From Ktedonobacteraceae bacterium (GTDB lineage Bacteria > Chloroflexota > Ktedonobacteria > Ktedonobacterales > Ktedonobacteraceae), in NCBI GenBank assembly GCA_035653615.1, contig DASRBN010000012.1, positions 124,001-188,000 on the forward strand: a DNA stretch of 64,000 bases, in the 5' to 3' direction. Positions 8,613-17,251 of the stretch are shown here, in pieces. The notes beneath the pieces were generated by a model. The model saw only the letters and a program-made list of their open reading frames with translations, made no database searches and was not told the origin of the DNA. Within the stretch, counting starts at the first letter, position 1. Every line of letters starts with the position of its first letter. Made by a program: the position numbers and the translations under genes.

Positions 8613-9785
8613 TTATCCCCACACCTGCGCTGCCGTCTCAAGCATGATATCGAGTTTGCGCCACTGGTCGTCCTCGCTCAACAGGTTTCCCGCCATCTCG
8701 GAGGCGAAGCCGCACTGGGGGCTGAGGGCAAGCTGGTCGAGAGGAATGTAGCGAGTGGCCTCCTCTACGCGGCGTTTGAGTTCATCAACCGTCTCCAAAC
8801 GACCCGTCTTCGTCGTAATCAGGCCCAGTACGACTACTTTCCCCTTTGGCACGAAGCGCAGGGGCTCAAAGCCGCCCGCCCGCTCAGTATCGTACTCCAG
8901 GAGAAAACGATGGTGATGAAGACTATTGAAGAGGCGCTCGGCGATAGCGTCATAGGCTCCTTCTCGATGCCAGTAACTCTGGCGGTTGCCCCGGCATAGG
9001 TGAAGCCCGAAAGTGACGCCGGGTATTCCGGCAATGATCTTGTTGTCCGCTTGAATCGAACGCTCCATGTTAGCTATCGGATCTTCGCCGCGAGATCGCA
9101 TTTCGGCGAGAGAGCCTGCATCGACGTAGGCTGTGTAGCCAGGCTCATCGATCTGCACGTATTGACAACCCGCCTGCACCAGTTCGGTGATCATCTGCCG
9201 CTCGATAGCTATAACGTCGGCCAGGAACTCATCAATACCGGCGTAGACCGCCTGCGAATCCTCATAGGCAAAGCGCTGTGAGATACGGTCTGGGCCGATA
9301 AGCGTTATTTTGACAGGGGTCGAAGTGAGGCCTTGAGCGAAACGAAACTCGTCTAAAGGTCGATTGCTTACCAGGCGCAACCGCTGCGTAGTCGGCCTGC
9401 GCGTAGCGGGAAGTGGGTCGCGCCCTCGCTCTTGAGCAGCCGGAAGAGTTCCCGATTGTTCTCCTTCTAAAAGCCCTGGGGAAGCCTGTGCTCTGCTTTT
9501 CCATAGCTCGAAACCGGCAACATCGGCAAAGCTCTCCATGAAATTGTGGCGTCGAAATTCGCCATCGGTGATGATGGGAAGGTGATGCGCCTCCTGGAGC
9601 GCAATCACGTCGCGAATAGCCTCATTCTGAGCAATGATCAGTTCTTCGTCGCCCGCCAGACCCCGACTATGGCGAGCGAACGTTTCTTTCAACTTCGCCG
9701 GTCGCAGCAGGCTCCCGACCTGGTCCGCGCGCAGCAAACGAAGGTCTGCAGGTTCCCGATTTATCGTGGAACTAGAAATAGCCAT
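8613..9785 (-). CDS. MetE-like (cobalamin-independent methionine synthase C-terminal family) protein
   Basis: 390 residues of the single-domain MetE C-terminal barrel family. Candidate zinc ligands are visible: the histidine and cysteine of GLHLCRGN, the glutamate in YDTERAG and the cysteine of LSPQCGFAS. DGEFRRHNFMESF and VQIDEPGYTAY are typical substrate-barrel segments. Full MetE is about twice as long, so this is not a canonical methionine synthase. Short homologues of this type use thiol methyl transfer, or act on other compounds, and are mostly uncharacterised. A low-complexity insert lies around residues 105-140. It follows the M24-family gene after 5 bases and probably shares its transcript. 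Its substrate cannot be told from sequence. Confidence 0.8.
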   Translation of the reverse strand: MAISSSTINREPADLRLLRADQVGSLLRPAKLKETFARHSRGLAGDEELIIAQNEAIRDVIALQEAHHLPIITDGEFRRHNFMESFADVAGFELWKSRAQASPGLLEGEQSGTLPAAQERGRDPLPATRRPTTQRLRLVSNRPLDEFRFAQGLTSTPVKITLIGPDRISQRFAYEDSQAVYAGIDEFLADVIAIERQMITELVQAGCQYVQIDEPGYTAYVDAGSLAEMRSRGEDPIANMERSIQADNKIIAGIPGVTFGLHLCRGNRQSYWHREGAYDAIAERLFNSLHHHRFLLEYDTERAGGFEPLRFVPKGKVVVLGLITTKTGRLETVDELKRRVEEATRYIPLDQLALSPQCGFASEMAGNLLSEDDQWRKLDIMLETAAQVWG

Positions 9786-9790
9786 CTCTT

Positions 9791-11062
9791 TTAGCCGATC
9801 TCAATGAAGTTCCGAGGACGCTTGCCAAGTCGTCGCGCCCCCGAAGGAGTTGCAACAACCGAATCGCCCCAGCACACGGTCCTGGCTCCGCTCTCCGTCG
9901 CGCTGGCCAGCTGACCGCCACCTATGACAGAGCCACCCCAGGAGACCGAGCGCACCCATTCACCTGTCATCACCACGGGTTTGATGACAAAGACGGAATT
10001 TTCTTCGATGCGCCAGTTTCGAATGCGCTCGTCACGCGTGCCAAAGACGGCAATGGGCGCATCGTTACCCAGTCCCCGGCTGTGCATAATCATCCTGCTC
10101 TGATAGGGCGTTCCTTGCGTCGCCTCCTCACCTATGCGCAGGAGTTCACCGATGGGAACACCAGGGCGGAAGCGCTCGTATGCCCGGTCAATGATTTCCT
10201 GCTGGATGCGGTACATATCCGCGTAGTCGGGCGGCACCTTCCCAATAGCCCCCGTGATTGTTACCTGCCCAACATAGCCGCCCCAGTGCGCTTCGGCCTC
10301 GCTGGTGATGATATCCCCCTGTTGCAACCGGCGCTGTGTAGGCATGAAGGCATTGGTAGGTGGTTGTGGAGAGCCTGCTGCCCAGAGAATCATCGTCGGC
10401 AACTCACCGCCATTCTCTACCATATATGCGAGCATACGAGCGTAGACAACGTTCTCCGGTACCCCTGGTCCGGCTTCTCGTATCATCGTCTCGATGGCCC
10501 CCTCCACCAGTTCGACCGCGCGCTCGAGAAAGGCGATTTCCTCTTCGCTCTTGACGAAGCGCGCCTCATCCATCAGGTAGGTTGCGTTGACCAGTTCCGC
10601 GTTGGGGAAAGCATTGCGAATCTTCATGTAGATGCCGTACGGCACGATACCGTCAGGCATGCGTGGAACATCGGCAAGCCCTGCAATGCCTATACGCCCG
10701 CGATCAACAGAGAGTTCTCGCAAGCGCTCGACAATAGCATCACCTTCAGAGAAGAATTTAGCGCGGATGTCCGTGACCCAATCCTGGAAGCCAAGCCAGT
10801 ACTCAGGATAAGGTACGGGACCGGTAAGCGCGGTCACTTCGCCATGCCGGGGAAATACGGCTGCTACCGGCGAGCTATTCACGCCGATGCCTGTGAGATA
10901 ACGGACGTTGGCCTGGAGTCCATCCCTGCCACCCGTATTGGAAGGAGCAACGATAACGTCTATGCCTTCGCGATCCATCAACTGGCGCACCTTGCCCCAG
11001 CGTCGTTCGCGTTCGGCCAGCGAGAAGCGGGGAACATCGAGTTTCGGAACAGTAGCAGCCAT
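9791..11062 (-). CDS. M24 (Xaa-Pro dipeptidase/creatinase) family protein lacking metal ligands
   Basis: 423 residues. An N-terminal creatinase-type domain (about 15-165) precedes the pita-bread domain. Four of the five dimetal ligands of Xaa-Pro peptidases look changed or absent. The first two aspartates are E255 and Q266, the late glutamate is K361, and no clear final ligand is seen. H327 in the HSRGLGNDAP segment is kept. Creatinase is the known M24 member that works without metal, so a metal-independent amidino- or C-N hydrolase is possible, but the substrate is unknown. The start at 11062 has GGAGGAGATATC just upstream. It heads a two-gene unit with the MetE-like gene. Confidence 0.82.
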   Translation of the reverse strand: MAATVPKLDVPRFSLAERERRWGKVRQLMDREGIDVIVAPSNTGGRDGLQANVRYLTGIGVNSSPVAAVFPRHGEVTALTGPVPYPEYWLGFQDWVTDIRAKFFSEGDAIVERLRELSVDRGRIGIAGLADVPRMPDGIVPYGIYMKIRNAFPNAELVNATYLMDEARFVKSEEEIAFLERAVELVEGAIETMIREAGPGVPENVVYARMLAYMVENGGELPTMILWAAGSPQPPTNAFMPTQRRLQQGDIITSEAEAHWGGYVGQVTITGAIGKVPPDYADMYRIQQEIIDRAYERFRPGVPIGELLRIGEEATQGTPYQSRMIMHSRGLGNDAPIAVFGTRDERIRNWRIEENSVFVIKPVVMTGEWVRSVSWGGSVIGGGQLASATESGARTVCWGDSVVATPSGARRLGKRPRNFIEIG

Positions 11063-11160
11063 GATATCTCCTCCATAACAGGTCTCTAAGCATACTCAAT
11101 ACAGGGGATTGTCGAGCGGTACTCTTCCCAAGGGATAGTAAGTTATCGTCGCGCGTCTAC

Positions 11161-11298
11161 GATTCTTCGCTACGCTCAGAATGACACGCTGGAGAGTCAT
11201 ATCATTCTGCGACCGATCTGTGCCAACATATCCTTTTCATCCTTCGCCTCAGAATGACACCCTGGGGTGTCATGTCATTCTGAGCGCAGCGAAGAATC
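11161..11298. repeat. Inverted pair of TCATTCTGAGCGCAGCGAAG repeats
   Basis: A 26-base copy at 11161-11186 and its inverted copy at 11273-11298 differ at one position. Two partial copies lie between them, near 11209 and 11250. The unit is the same as at 4074-4104. Together with the promoter at 11353 it accounts for most of the 386-base gap between the M24 gene and the alcohol dehydrogenase. Such repeats are probably scattered through the genome; whether they are mobile, structural or transcribed cannot be decided here. Confidence 0.85.
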
Positions 11299-11352
11299 CA
11301 ACCACTTTTTAAGAGCATATCCCGCTTGAGCAGCCCTTGTCAAGTATTTTTC

Positions 11353-11381
11353 TTGACGACCGTCATTTAATATGCTATGTT
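11353..11381 (+). promoter_or_regulatory. Sigma-70-type promoter with TGACG-NN-CGTCA operator, dehydrogenase gene
   Basis: A -35 TTGACG (11353-11358) is spaced 17 bases from -10 TATGTT (11376-11381). The 12-bp palindrome TGACGACCGTCA at 11354-11365 overlaps the -35 box, the place expected for a repressor. The promoter of the FAA hydrolase gene at 14061-14089 is nearly the same sequence in the opposite orientation, suggesting one regulator for both outward-flanking units. The regulator gene is not identified. Confidence 0.7.
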
Positions 11382-11448
11382 TTTCCAGGGTTGTAGGGCT
11401 CCTCGCCGTCTTCGTCTACGTGCTGCAATCTCATAAGGGAGAGAAACG

Positions 11449-12564
11449 ATGCAAGATACTATGCGGGCCGCCAGGATTCACCCGGGCGAACACACGTTTC
11501 GTATTGAAGAGGTACCTGTTCCCCAGCTCGAAGATGGCGATGTGCTGGTGCAGGTGAAGGCTACCGGCCTTACGCGAGGCGTGCTCTCCCTCTGGCGCAG
11601 TAGGGGCAGGATGCGAGTGCTTCCTACCATCCTGGGCTACGAGACAGCAGGGGTCGTGGCAAAAATCGGGCCAGGCGTTACCTCGGTTAACGAAGGTGAC
11701 AGGGTTCGCGTTCACCCCGTCCTCTCCTGCCACAACTGTTATTACTGTCGTACAGACCTGGAGCCGATGTGCCCGGCCGTATCCGTAATGGGCGGAGCCG
11801 TGTACAGCGACCAGGCCATGCCGTTGTACCAGAAATATCACAATGGCGGGCTGGCCGAGTACATCAAAGTGCCGGCATGGAACCTCGATCCTCTCCCCGG
11901 CGCGATCTCCTTTGAAGTAGGCGCGCGCATTCATAGCCTCGCGGTCGCATTTCACGCTATCCGCATAGCACAGCTCAACTTTGGTTCAACGCTGGTTGTC
12001 AATGGCGCAACGGGCGGTGTCGGTTCAGCAGCAGTGCTATGCGCGCCACTTTTTGGCGTCACTCGGATTATCGCGATCTCAAGAAAAGCAGAAACGCTGG
12101 CAGTAACTCGCAATCTTGTGCCCGGCCTGGTCGAAACTATTGCCACCGGTGATCTGCTGGAAGATTGGGAAGCCAGGCAACTTTTGACAGAGCATATCCG
12201 CACCCTCAACAACGGGCAGGGTATAGATGGCGTCGTGGATTTCCTGCCGGGAATGCCCAATATAACCGTACAGTCGATATTTGCCATGAGGAAAGGCGGC
12301 AGCGCGATTCTGGCCGGCGGCAACTACGAGGAACTGGTCTTCCCCTATGGGCGCATTATGACGAATGGCTACACGATCAAAGGCTCCAACGGCTATGTGA
12401 GGCGTGATGCGCAAGAATTGATTCGCCTGCTCCAGGCGCGACGACTGGACCCTTCCCCTCTCATCACGCACCGTTTCCCCCTTGAAGAGGTGAATAAAGC
12501 CGCCGAGACGATCTGGGACCGCCGCGGTGATGTGAGGTTCGTCATCATTCACCCGAATGAGTAA
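11449..12564 (+). CDS. Zinc-dependent medium-chain alcohol dehydrogenase family protein
   Basis: 371 residues with a GroES-like N-terminal half and a Rossmann half. The structural zinc site is complete, with four cysteines in CHNCYYCRTDLEPMC (residues about 95-109). The catalytic-zinc region holds HP in VRVHPVLS but lacks the usual early cysteine, which suggests an atypical active site. The nucleotide-binding loop is NGATGGVGSAAV. The family oxidises or reduces alcohols and aldehydes with NAD(P). GGGAGAG lies before the ATG at 11449. The gene converges with the VOC gene at its end, overlapping it by 20 bases. Shared control with the FAA hydrolase gene suggests a role in the same catabolic route. 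Confidence 0.82.
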   Translation: MQDTMRAARIHPGEHTFRIEEVPVPQLEDGDVLVQVKATGLTRGVLSLWRSRGRMRVLPTILGYETAGVVAKIGPGVTSVNEGDRVRVHPVLSCHNCYYCRTDLEPMCPAVSVMGGAVYSDQAMPLYQKYHNGGLAEYIKVPAWNLDPLPGAISFEVGARIHSLAVAFHAIRIAQLNFGSTLVVNGATGGVGSAAVLCAPLFGVTRIIAISRKAETLAVTRNLVPGLVETIATGDLLEDWEARQLLTEHIRTLNNGQGIDGVVDFLPGMPNITVQSIFAMRKGGSAILAGGNYEELVFPYGRIMTNGYTIKGSNGYVRRDAQELIRLLQARRLDPSPLITHRFPLEEVNKAAETIWDRRGDVRFVIIHPNE

Positions 12565-13036
12565 TCGGAATGGCCTTCGAGTTCTGACCCGGCATAGACG
12601 CTACAAGTTGCCGCAGGCTCTCCTCCGTTTGTCCTTCAAGCTCAAGCTGTTCAACATAGGGCGGCTGGTAGTCTTCTCTGCCTGTGGCCCAGTACACTTC
12701 AACGACGTTCCCTTCCGGATCAGCAAAATAGATGGCGAGCGCAAAGCCATGATTCCAGGTGTAGAGTATCTGCAAGCCACGTGCTTTTGCCTCGCGATAA
12801 AACTCGAGTAGTTCCCCGGGCGACTCGACGCGCAAGCCGATATGAGCGGCGCGAGGATTATCTTTGAAAAGTGCCAGGTCATGATTCTCTTCATGTGGGT
12901 TGCTGGCGACAAAAGCGTTGGAACCTGTTTTTGTGCCTCCAACCAGTTCCATACCAAACATTTCCTGGTAGAATTGCGCGAGGGCGGTCGGATTTTTCGC
13001 GGATAGGGCGACGTGAGCAAGGCGAGCTTTAGGCAT
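12545..13036 (-). CDS. Single-domain VOC family protein
   Basis: 163 residues forming one vicinal-oxygen-chelate module. HVALSAKNPTALAQFYQEMFGMEL opens the fold, as in glyoxalase and extradiol dioxygenase relatives (shown here only as its family hallmark). The candidate metal ligands are the histidine of LAHVAL, the histidine of AHIGLRV and the glutamate of DPEGNVVEVYW. The function may be ring cleavage or isomerisation. It lies 18 bases downstream of the FAA hydrolase gene and is probably cotranscribed with it from the promoter at 14061. Its C-terminus overlaps the convergent dehydrogenase gene. Confidence 0.8.
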   Translation of the reverse strand: MPKARLAHVALSAKNPTALAQFYQEMFGMELVGGTKTGSNAFVASNPHEENHDLALFKDNPRAAHIGLRVESPGELLEFYREAKARGLQILYTWNHGFALAIYFADPEGNVVEVYWATGREDYQPPYVEQLELEGQTEESLRQLVASMPGQNSKAIPITHSGE

Positions 13037-13054
13037 GGTGTCTCCTCCATGAAA

Positions 13055-14005
13055 TCAGGATTGCACGGGCGTTTCGAGCCGCCCAAGACCCTCTATCTCA
13101 ATAGCGATCTCATCGCCGGGTCGCAAGGGTTCCTGTGGCCTGCGTGCATACCCTACGCCGGCAGGGGTTCCTGTGGCAATCACATCTCCCGGTTCGAGCG
13201 TCATAATCGAGGCAAGATGTTCAATGATTTCCCGCACCGAAAATACCATGTTAGCAGTGTTCGAATCCTGTTTCACCTGCCCGTTGACCGATAGCGTGAT
13301 GAGCAGGTTCTGCGGGTCTGGCACAAACTCCGCGGGAGTGATAAACGGTCCCATAGGCGCGGAGCCATCGAACGCCTTGCTTAACACCCAATCGATACCG
13401 ACGGGCGCGGGTTTTGTGATCCAATCGCGCACGGACAGGTCATTGAAAACGCTGTAGCCGGCAACGATGTGCAGCGCCTCATCACCTCGAACATTGCGCG
13501 CTCTTTGCCCGATGACTACCGCCAGTTCTGCTTCGTAGTCGGTGAACTCCGCATATTTCGGGAGAGTGAAAGGCTCACCCGAACCAATCAGGGTAGTAGT
13601 TGTGGGCTTCAAGAAGCTATACGGGTAGGCAGGTAATTTCATACCCGCTCCGCCGCTCATTTCCAGGATGTGGTCTTTATAATTGGTACCGATGCAAATC
13701 AGCTTGTGGGGATACAACAGTGGCGCACGCCATGATAGTTGATCGGCTCCGACCTGCGCGGGTAGAGTCCCGGCAAAGCTATCACCGGCTAGCCAGTCTG
13801 CGATGGATGCAAGTTGCCCTTTCCAGAACGGCCACCTCTCCATCACCTCCATGAGCGAAACCGGCGGATTCACCCGTTCCAGGGAAAGTGCTTGTTTCGA
13901 CTGCACTAACTTGAGAAGAGATGACAGATCGAAGAAGGCATCGCGGCAATACAAAATAATGCTTTCGCGACCGGCTACAAGCGCGGTTCCAAGTTGGTAT
14001 TTCAA
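13055..14005 (-). CDS. Fumarylacetoacetate hydrolase (FAH) family protein
   Basis: 316 residues. The C-terminal two-thirds is the FAH fold with metal-binding acids in DYEAELAVVIG and the GYSVFNDLSVRDW segment. VIATGTPAGVGYARRP near the end is the usual substrate-loop signature. Members hydrolyse fumarylpyruvate, acylpyruvates or 2-hydroxyhepta-diene-dioates at the end of aromatic ring-cleavage routes. Here fumarylpyruvate hydrolysis to fumarate and pyruvate, after gentisate cleavage, is a reasonable guess. A second FAH protein is encoded at 25084. The promoter at 14061-14089 lies 56 bases upstream. Confidence 0.88.
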   Translation of the reverse strand: MKYQLGTALVAGRESIILYCRDAFFDLSSLLKLVQSKQALSLERVNPPVSLMEVMERWPFWKGQLASIADWLAGDSFAGTLPAQVGADQLSWRAPLLYPHKLICIGTNYKDHILEMSGGAGMKLPAYPYSFLKPTTTTLIGSGEPFTLPKYAEFTDYEAELAVVIGQRARNVRGDEALHIVAGYSVFNDLSVRDWITKPAPVGIDWVLSKAFDGSAPMGPFITPAEFVPDPQNLLITLSVNGQVKQDSNTANMVFSVREIIEHLASIMTLEPGDVIATGTPAGVGYARRPQEPLRPGDEIAIEIEGLGRLETPVQS

Positions 14006-14060
14006 TACTCATGCCCCTCTTGGTCTTCCAGGCTTACGGGGACGGCTGTCAACACGGGGA

Positions 14061-14089
14061 AATATAGCATATTTTGTGACGACCGTCAA
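14061..14089 (-). promoter_or_regulatory. Promoter with TGACG-NN-CGTCA operator, FAA hydrolase gene
   Basis: Minus strand: -35 TTGACG (14084-14089), 17-base spacer, -10 TATATT (14061-14066). The palindrome TGACGACCGTCA at 14077-14088 overlaps the -35 box. Apart from the orientation of the palindrome centre and a few spacer bases it duplicates the promoter at 11353-11381. Confidence 0.7.
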
Positions 14090-14170
14090 GATAAACTCTT
14101 GCTATTCCTATGATCGATGGCTTATAATCGTTTAAATATAGAAATTCAGTATACAATATCTTCATTTTGT

Positions 14171-14326
14171 TCAAGAAGAAATAAATAAGTTCTGAGCGAA
14201 CCTATGCCAAAGCGAAACATTTGCTGATCGCTGTGCGTGATTACTGGTGGTGACGCCGGTAGCAAAATGTCCCAAAGCCTTGCGAAATTCACGCGGACTC
14301 ACCGGTGCAAACTGAAGTTGTGCCAT
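14171..14326 (-). pseudogene. Flavin reductase fragment (5' end only)
   Basis: From the ATG at 14326, preceded by GGGAG, the frame reads MAQLQFAPVSPREFRKALGH and then FATGVTT. This matches the first 20-25 residues of the flavin reductases at 26516 and 47643, both of which begin with an SPREFR-like segment and HFATGVTVVT. After FATGVTT the similarity ends and a stop follows at codon 52, against the family length of 165-210. It looks like a truncated gene of an HpaC-type reductase, left beside the HpaB-type monooxygenase it may once have served. The intact copy at 25986 could supply reduced flavin instead. Confidence 0.75.
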
Positions 14327-14462
14327 TCTACTCCCTCATTTCGATCAGCATATTCACCCCGGCTTAAGAAGTATTATAACGCTTTGCTGCTATGGATACA
14401 ATCAAAAATAGCCTGTCTTTCCCGCAATGTGAAAATAAGTTCCCGAAAATAAAGAAAAATTG

Positions 14463-14491
14463 TTGCTTTTCACACAGGCATATGGTATCTT
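14463..14491 (+). promoter_or_regulatory. Predicted promoter of the HpaB-type operon
   Basis: TTGCTT at 14463-14468 and TATCTT at 14486-14491 are 17 bases apart, 52 bases before the monooxygenase start. None of the operator palindromes seen elsewhere in the window is present here. The boxes are fair but not perfect matches. Confidence 0.4.
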
Positions 14492-14543
14492 TCTTCTCAG
14501 AAAGCCCTCTCCATGAGAATCGAATCAGAAAGGTGATACGAAC

Positions 14544-16130
14544 ATGGACCAGATCAAAGATACTGCCACGAACGAAGAGAGCAACGAGACGAAGGCGCGG
14601 CCGATGACGGGGGATGAGTATCTGGCAAGCCTGAATGATGGGCGCGAAGTCTGGATTTATGGCGAGCGCGTCGAGAATGTGGTAACGCATCCCGCTTTCC
14701 GCAACACTGCGCGTATGATTGCGCGGTTGTACGACGCGCTCCACGACCCTTCGAAGCGAGACGTGCTTACCACCGGGACAGATACCGGCAACGGGGGCTA
14801 TACCCACAAGTATTTCAAAAGCCCGCGAAGCGCTGATGACCTCGTGGGCGACCGCGACGCCATCGCCGAATGGGCCAGGCTCACCTATGGCTGGCTGGCG
14901 CGCAGCCCCGATTACAAAGCCAGTTTCCTGGCAACGCTGCGGGATAACGCCGAGTTTTACGAGCCCTATCAAGAGAATGCTCGCCGCTGGTACAAAGAGG
15001 GCCAGGAGAAAGTGTTGTACTTCAACCACGCCCTTGTCAATCCGCCGGTAGACCGCAATCGCCCGCCGGACGAGGTCAGCGATGTCTACTTGCACGTTGA
15101 AAAGGAGACGGACGCCGGCATTATCGTCAGTGGGGCCAAGGTTGTCGCTACCGGTTCCGCGCTGACACACTATAACTTTATCGCGCACTATGGCCCTCTA
15201 CCCATCAAGAAGAAGGAATACGCGCTCATCTTCATCGTCCCCATGGGGACGCCAGGAGTGAAGCTGATCTGCCGGCCCTCTTACTCGATGGCCGCAGAAG
15301 TGATGGGCAGCCCCTTTGACTACCCACTTTCAAGCCGGCTGGATGAGAACGACGCGGTATTTATTTTCGACAAGGTGCTTGTACCCTGGGACTGCATCTT
15401 CGTGTATGGAGATGTAGAGAAAACGAACAACTTCTTCCCCACCTCGGGGTTCATCCCACGCACGACCTTTCACGGCTGCGTGCGCTTTGCCGTTAAGCTG
15501 GATTTCCTCGCGGGACTCTTCCTGAAGGCGGTAGAGGCCAGCGGGACAAAGGATTTTCGGGGCGTGCAGGTGCGCGTGGGCGAGGTGCTGGCATGGCGCA
15601 ACCTGTTCTGGGGGATCGCCGAAGCCATGGCACGCAATCCTGTTCCCTGGAAGAATGGCTCGGTCCTGCCCAACACGGAATACGGCCTCGCCTACCGCGT
15701 TTTCGCGACGGTGGCCTATCCGCGTATCCGGGAGATCATCGAGGGGGATGTGGCGAGCAGCCTGATCTACCTCAACTCCAACGCAGTAGATTTCAAGGTG
15801 CCCGAGGTGCGCGCCTACCTGGAGAAGTACGTGCGCGGCTCCAACGGATATAGCGCGGTGGATCGCATCAAGCTCATGAAGTTGCTCTGGGACGCCCTGG
15901 GGAGCGAGTTCGGCGGCAGGCATCACCTCTACGAACTCAACTACGCGGGCAACCACGAGAACATCCGCCTGGAGGTACTGTTCAACGCCCTGTCCAACGG
16001 CGATGCGGAACGCTTCAAAGGATTTGCCGAGCAATGTATGGCCGAGTATGACCTGGATGGCTGGACCGTGCCCGACCTGATTACGCCCGAGGACATCAAT
16101 CTTCATATGGGGAAGTTCAAAGAACCATAA
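14544..16130 (+). CDS. HpaB-family flavin-dependent aromatic monooxygenase (oxygenase component)
   Basis: 528 residues, the usual length of 4-hydroxyphenylacetate 3-monooxygenase oxygenases (group D flavin monooxygenases, acyl-CoA dehydrogenase fold). [20 protein letters not shown] at the N-terminus and [12 protein letters not shown] are family hallmarks. [14 protein letters not shown] and [15 protein letters not shown] form the flavin and substrate region. The enzyme hydroxylates a phenol using reduced flavin supplied by a separate reductase. The neighbouring reductase is broken (14171-14326), so the protein at 25986 is the likely partner. Substrate may be a hydroxybenzoate or hydroxyphenylacetate; this cannot be fixed. 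AAAGGTG precedes the start. A propeller gene and an F420/PPOX gene follow on the same strand. Confidence 0.9.
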   Translation: MDQIKDTATNEESNETKARPMTGDEYLASLNDGREVWIYGERVENVVTHPAFRNTARMIARLYDALHDPSKRDVLTTGTDTGNGGYTHKYFKSPRSADDLVGDRDAIAEWARLTYGWLARSPDYKASFLATLRDNAEFYEPYQENARRWYKEGQEKVLYFNHALVNPPVDRNRPPDEVSDVYLHVEKETDAGIIVSGAKVVATGSALTHYNFIAHYGPLPIKKKEYALIFIVPMGTPGVKLICRPSYSMAAEVMGSPFDYPLSSRLDENDAVFIFDKVLVPWDCIFVYGDVEKTNNFFPTSGFIPRTTFHGCVRFAVKLDFLAGLFLKAVEASGTKDFRGVQVRVGEVLAWRNLFWGIAEAMARNPVPWKNGSVLPNTEYGLAYRVFATVAYPRIREIIEGDVASSLIYLNSNAVDFKVPEVRAYLEKYVRGSNGYSAVDRIKLMKLLWDALGSEFGGRHHLYELNYAGNHENIRLEVLFNALSNGDAERFKGFAEQCMAEYDLDGWTVPDLITPEDINLHMGKFKEP

Positions 16131-16142
16131 AGGAGTAGTGCT

Positions 16143-17237
16143 ATGACATGCTTATACGTCGCAATGGACGATGCAGTCGCAGTTGTAGGCCGCCAGAATG
16201 GTCGCTGGCAATTTGTCGAACGCTTGCATGACGTACATCCGCAGTGCCTGGCAGTAGACCCTTTTCAGCCGGATCGTATCTACTGTGGCACTTTTGACAG
16301 GGGACTCTGGTGCAGTGACAATGCCGGGGAGACCTGGCAGCCCATAGGGAAGGGCGACCAGGGGATTCCGCAAGAGAGGGTGATGTCCGTAGCTGTCAGC
16401 CAGGCCGAGCGAGTCGGAACCTATGGTGTGGTCTGGGCGGGAACAGAACCAAGCGCCCTGTACTGCTCAGAAGATGGTGGCAATACCTGGCAGGAACTAC
16501 GCGCCTTGCAGGACATCCCCTCGAAGCCCAACTGGAAATTCCCCCCGCGCCCTAATTCGCACCATGTGCGCTGGATTTCGCCCGACCCCAACGACCCGGA
16601 TCGGTTGTTTGTAGCTATTGAACAGGGCGGCATCATGCGTACGCTCGATAAAGGGAAGACCTGGGACGACCACAATCCCGCTGCGCAAAAAGATGGGCAT
16701 ACGCTGGCAATGCATAAGCTCGCGCCGGGCCGCCTGTACGAGGCCTCGGGTGGTGATAGCGTGAAGTTCCGCATGTTTGTGCGCCTCGCCTGGCCACCAC
16801 TTGAACCCAACGTGATTATGACCGAAGGCGGCTTTGCCGAAACCTACGATGGCGGCAACACCTGGCAAACCGTCATCGACGGCTTGCAGCATCACTACCT
16901 GTGGGGAGTAGCCGTTGATCCGGGAGACCCTGATACCATTGTCACCTCCGCCTCGATTGGCCCATTGCAGGCGCATCGTTCAGGAGCGGTCTCGTTCATC
17001 TACCGCCGCACGGGAGGCAAGCCCTGGCAGATGGTGACCGATGGATTACCTGAGCCAAGGGGTATGAGAGTTTCGGTGCTGGCTGCTAATGAGTCGGAGC
17101 CGGGAGTATTCTACGCGCTCAACAACGAGGGCATTTTCCGCTCAACTGATGCGGGCTTAACCTGGAAAGCGCTGGATGTGGAGTGGCCGCAGCGCTTCCG
17201 CAAGCAACATCCCCAGGGGTTAGCCGTAGTTGAATAA
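16143..17237 (+). CDS. Asp-box (BNR/sortilin-like) beta-propeller protein, paralogue 1
   Basis: 364 residues without a signal peptide or membrane segment. Five Asp-box motifs of the S-x-D-x-G-x-T-W kind are visible: SDNAGETW, SEDGGNTW, LDKGKTW, YDGGNTW and STDAGLTW, spaced as propeller blades. The segment HHVRWISPDPNDPDR is shared with the two paralogues at 18650 and 28803. Such folds occur in sialidases, sortilins, lactonase-like proteins and assembly factors, so no reaction can be given. The gene sits 12 bases after the HpaB-type oxygenase and 14 bases before a PPOX gene. A cytoplasmic, pathway-linked role such as substrate binding, hydrolysis or enzyme scaffolding is an inference from recurrent linkage. 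Confidence 0.85.
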   Translation: MTCLYVAMDDAVAVVGRQNGRWQFVERLHDVHPQCLAVDPFQPDRIYCGTFDRGLWCSDNAGETWQPIGKGDQGIPQERVMSVAVSQAERVGTYGVVWAGTEPSALYCSEDGGNTWQELRALQDIPSKPNWKFPPRPNSHHVRWISPDPNDPDRLFVAIEQGGIMRTLDKGKTWDDHNPAAQKDGHTLAMHKLAPGRLYEASGGDSVKFRMFVRLAWPPLEPNVIMTEGGFAETYDGGNTWQTVIDGLQHHYLWGVAVDPGDPDTIVTSASIGPLQAHRSGAVSFIYRRTGGKPWQMVTDGLPEPRGMRVSVLAANESEPGVFYALNNEGIFRSTDAGLTWKALDVEWPQRFRKQHPQGLAVVE

Positions 17238-17251
17238 GGAGACAAAATGGT

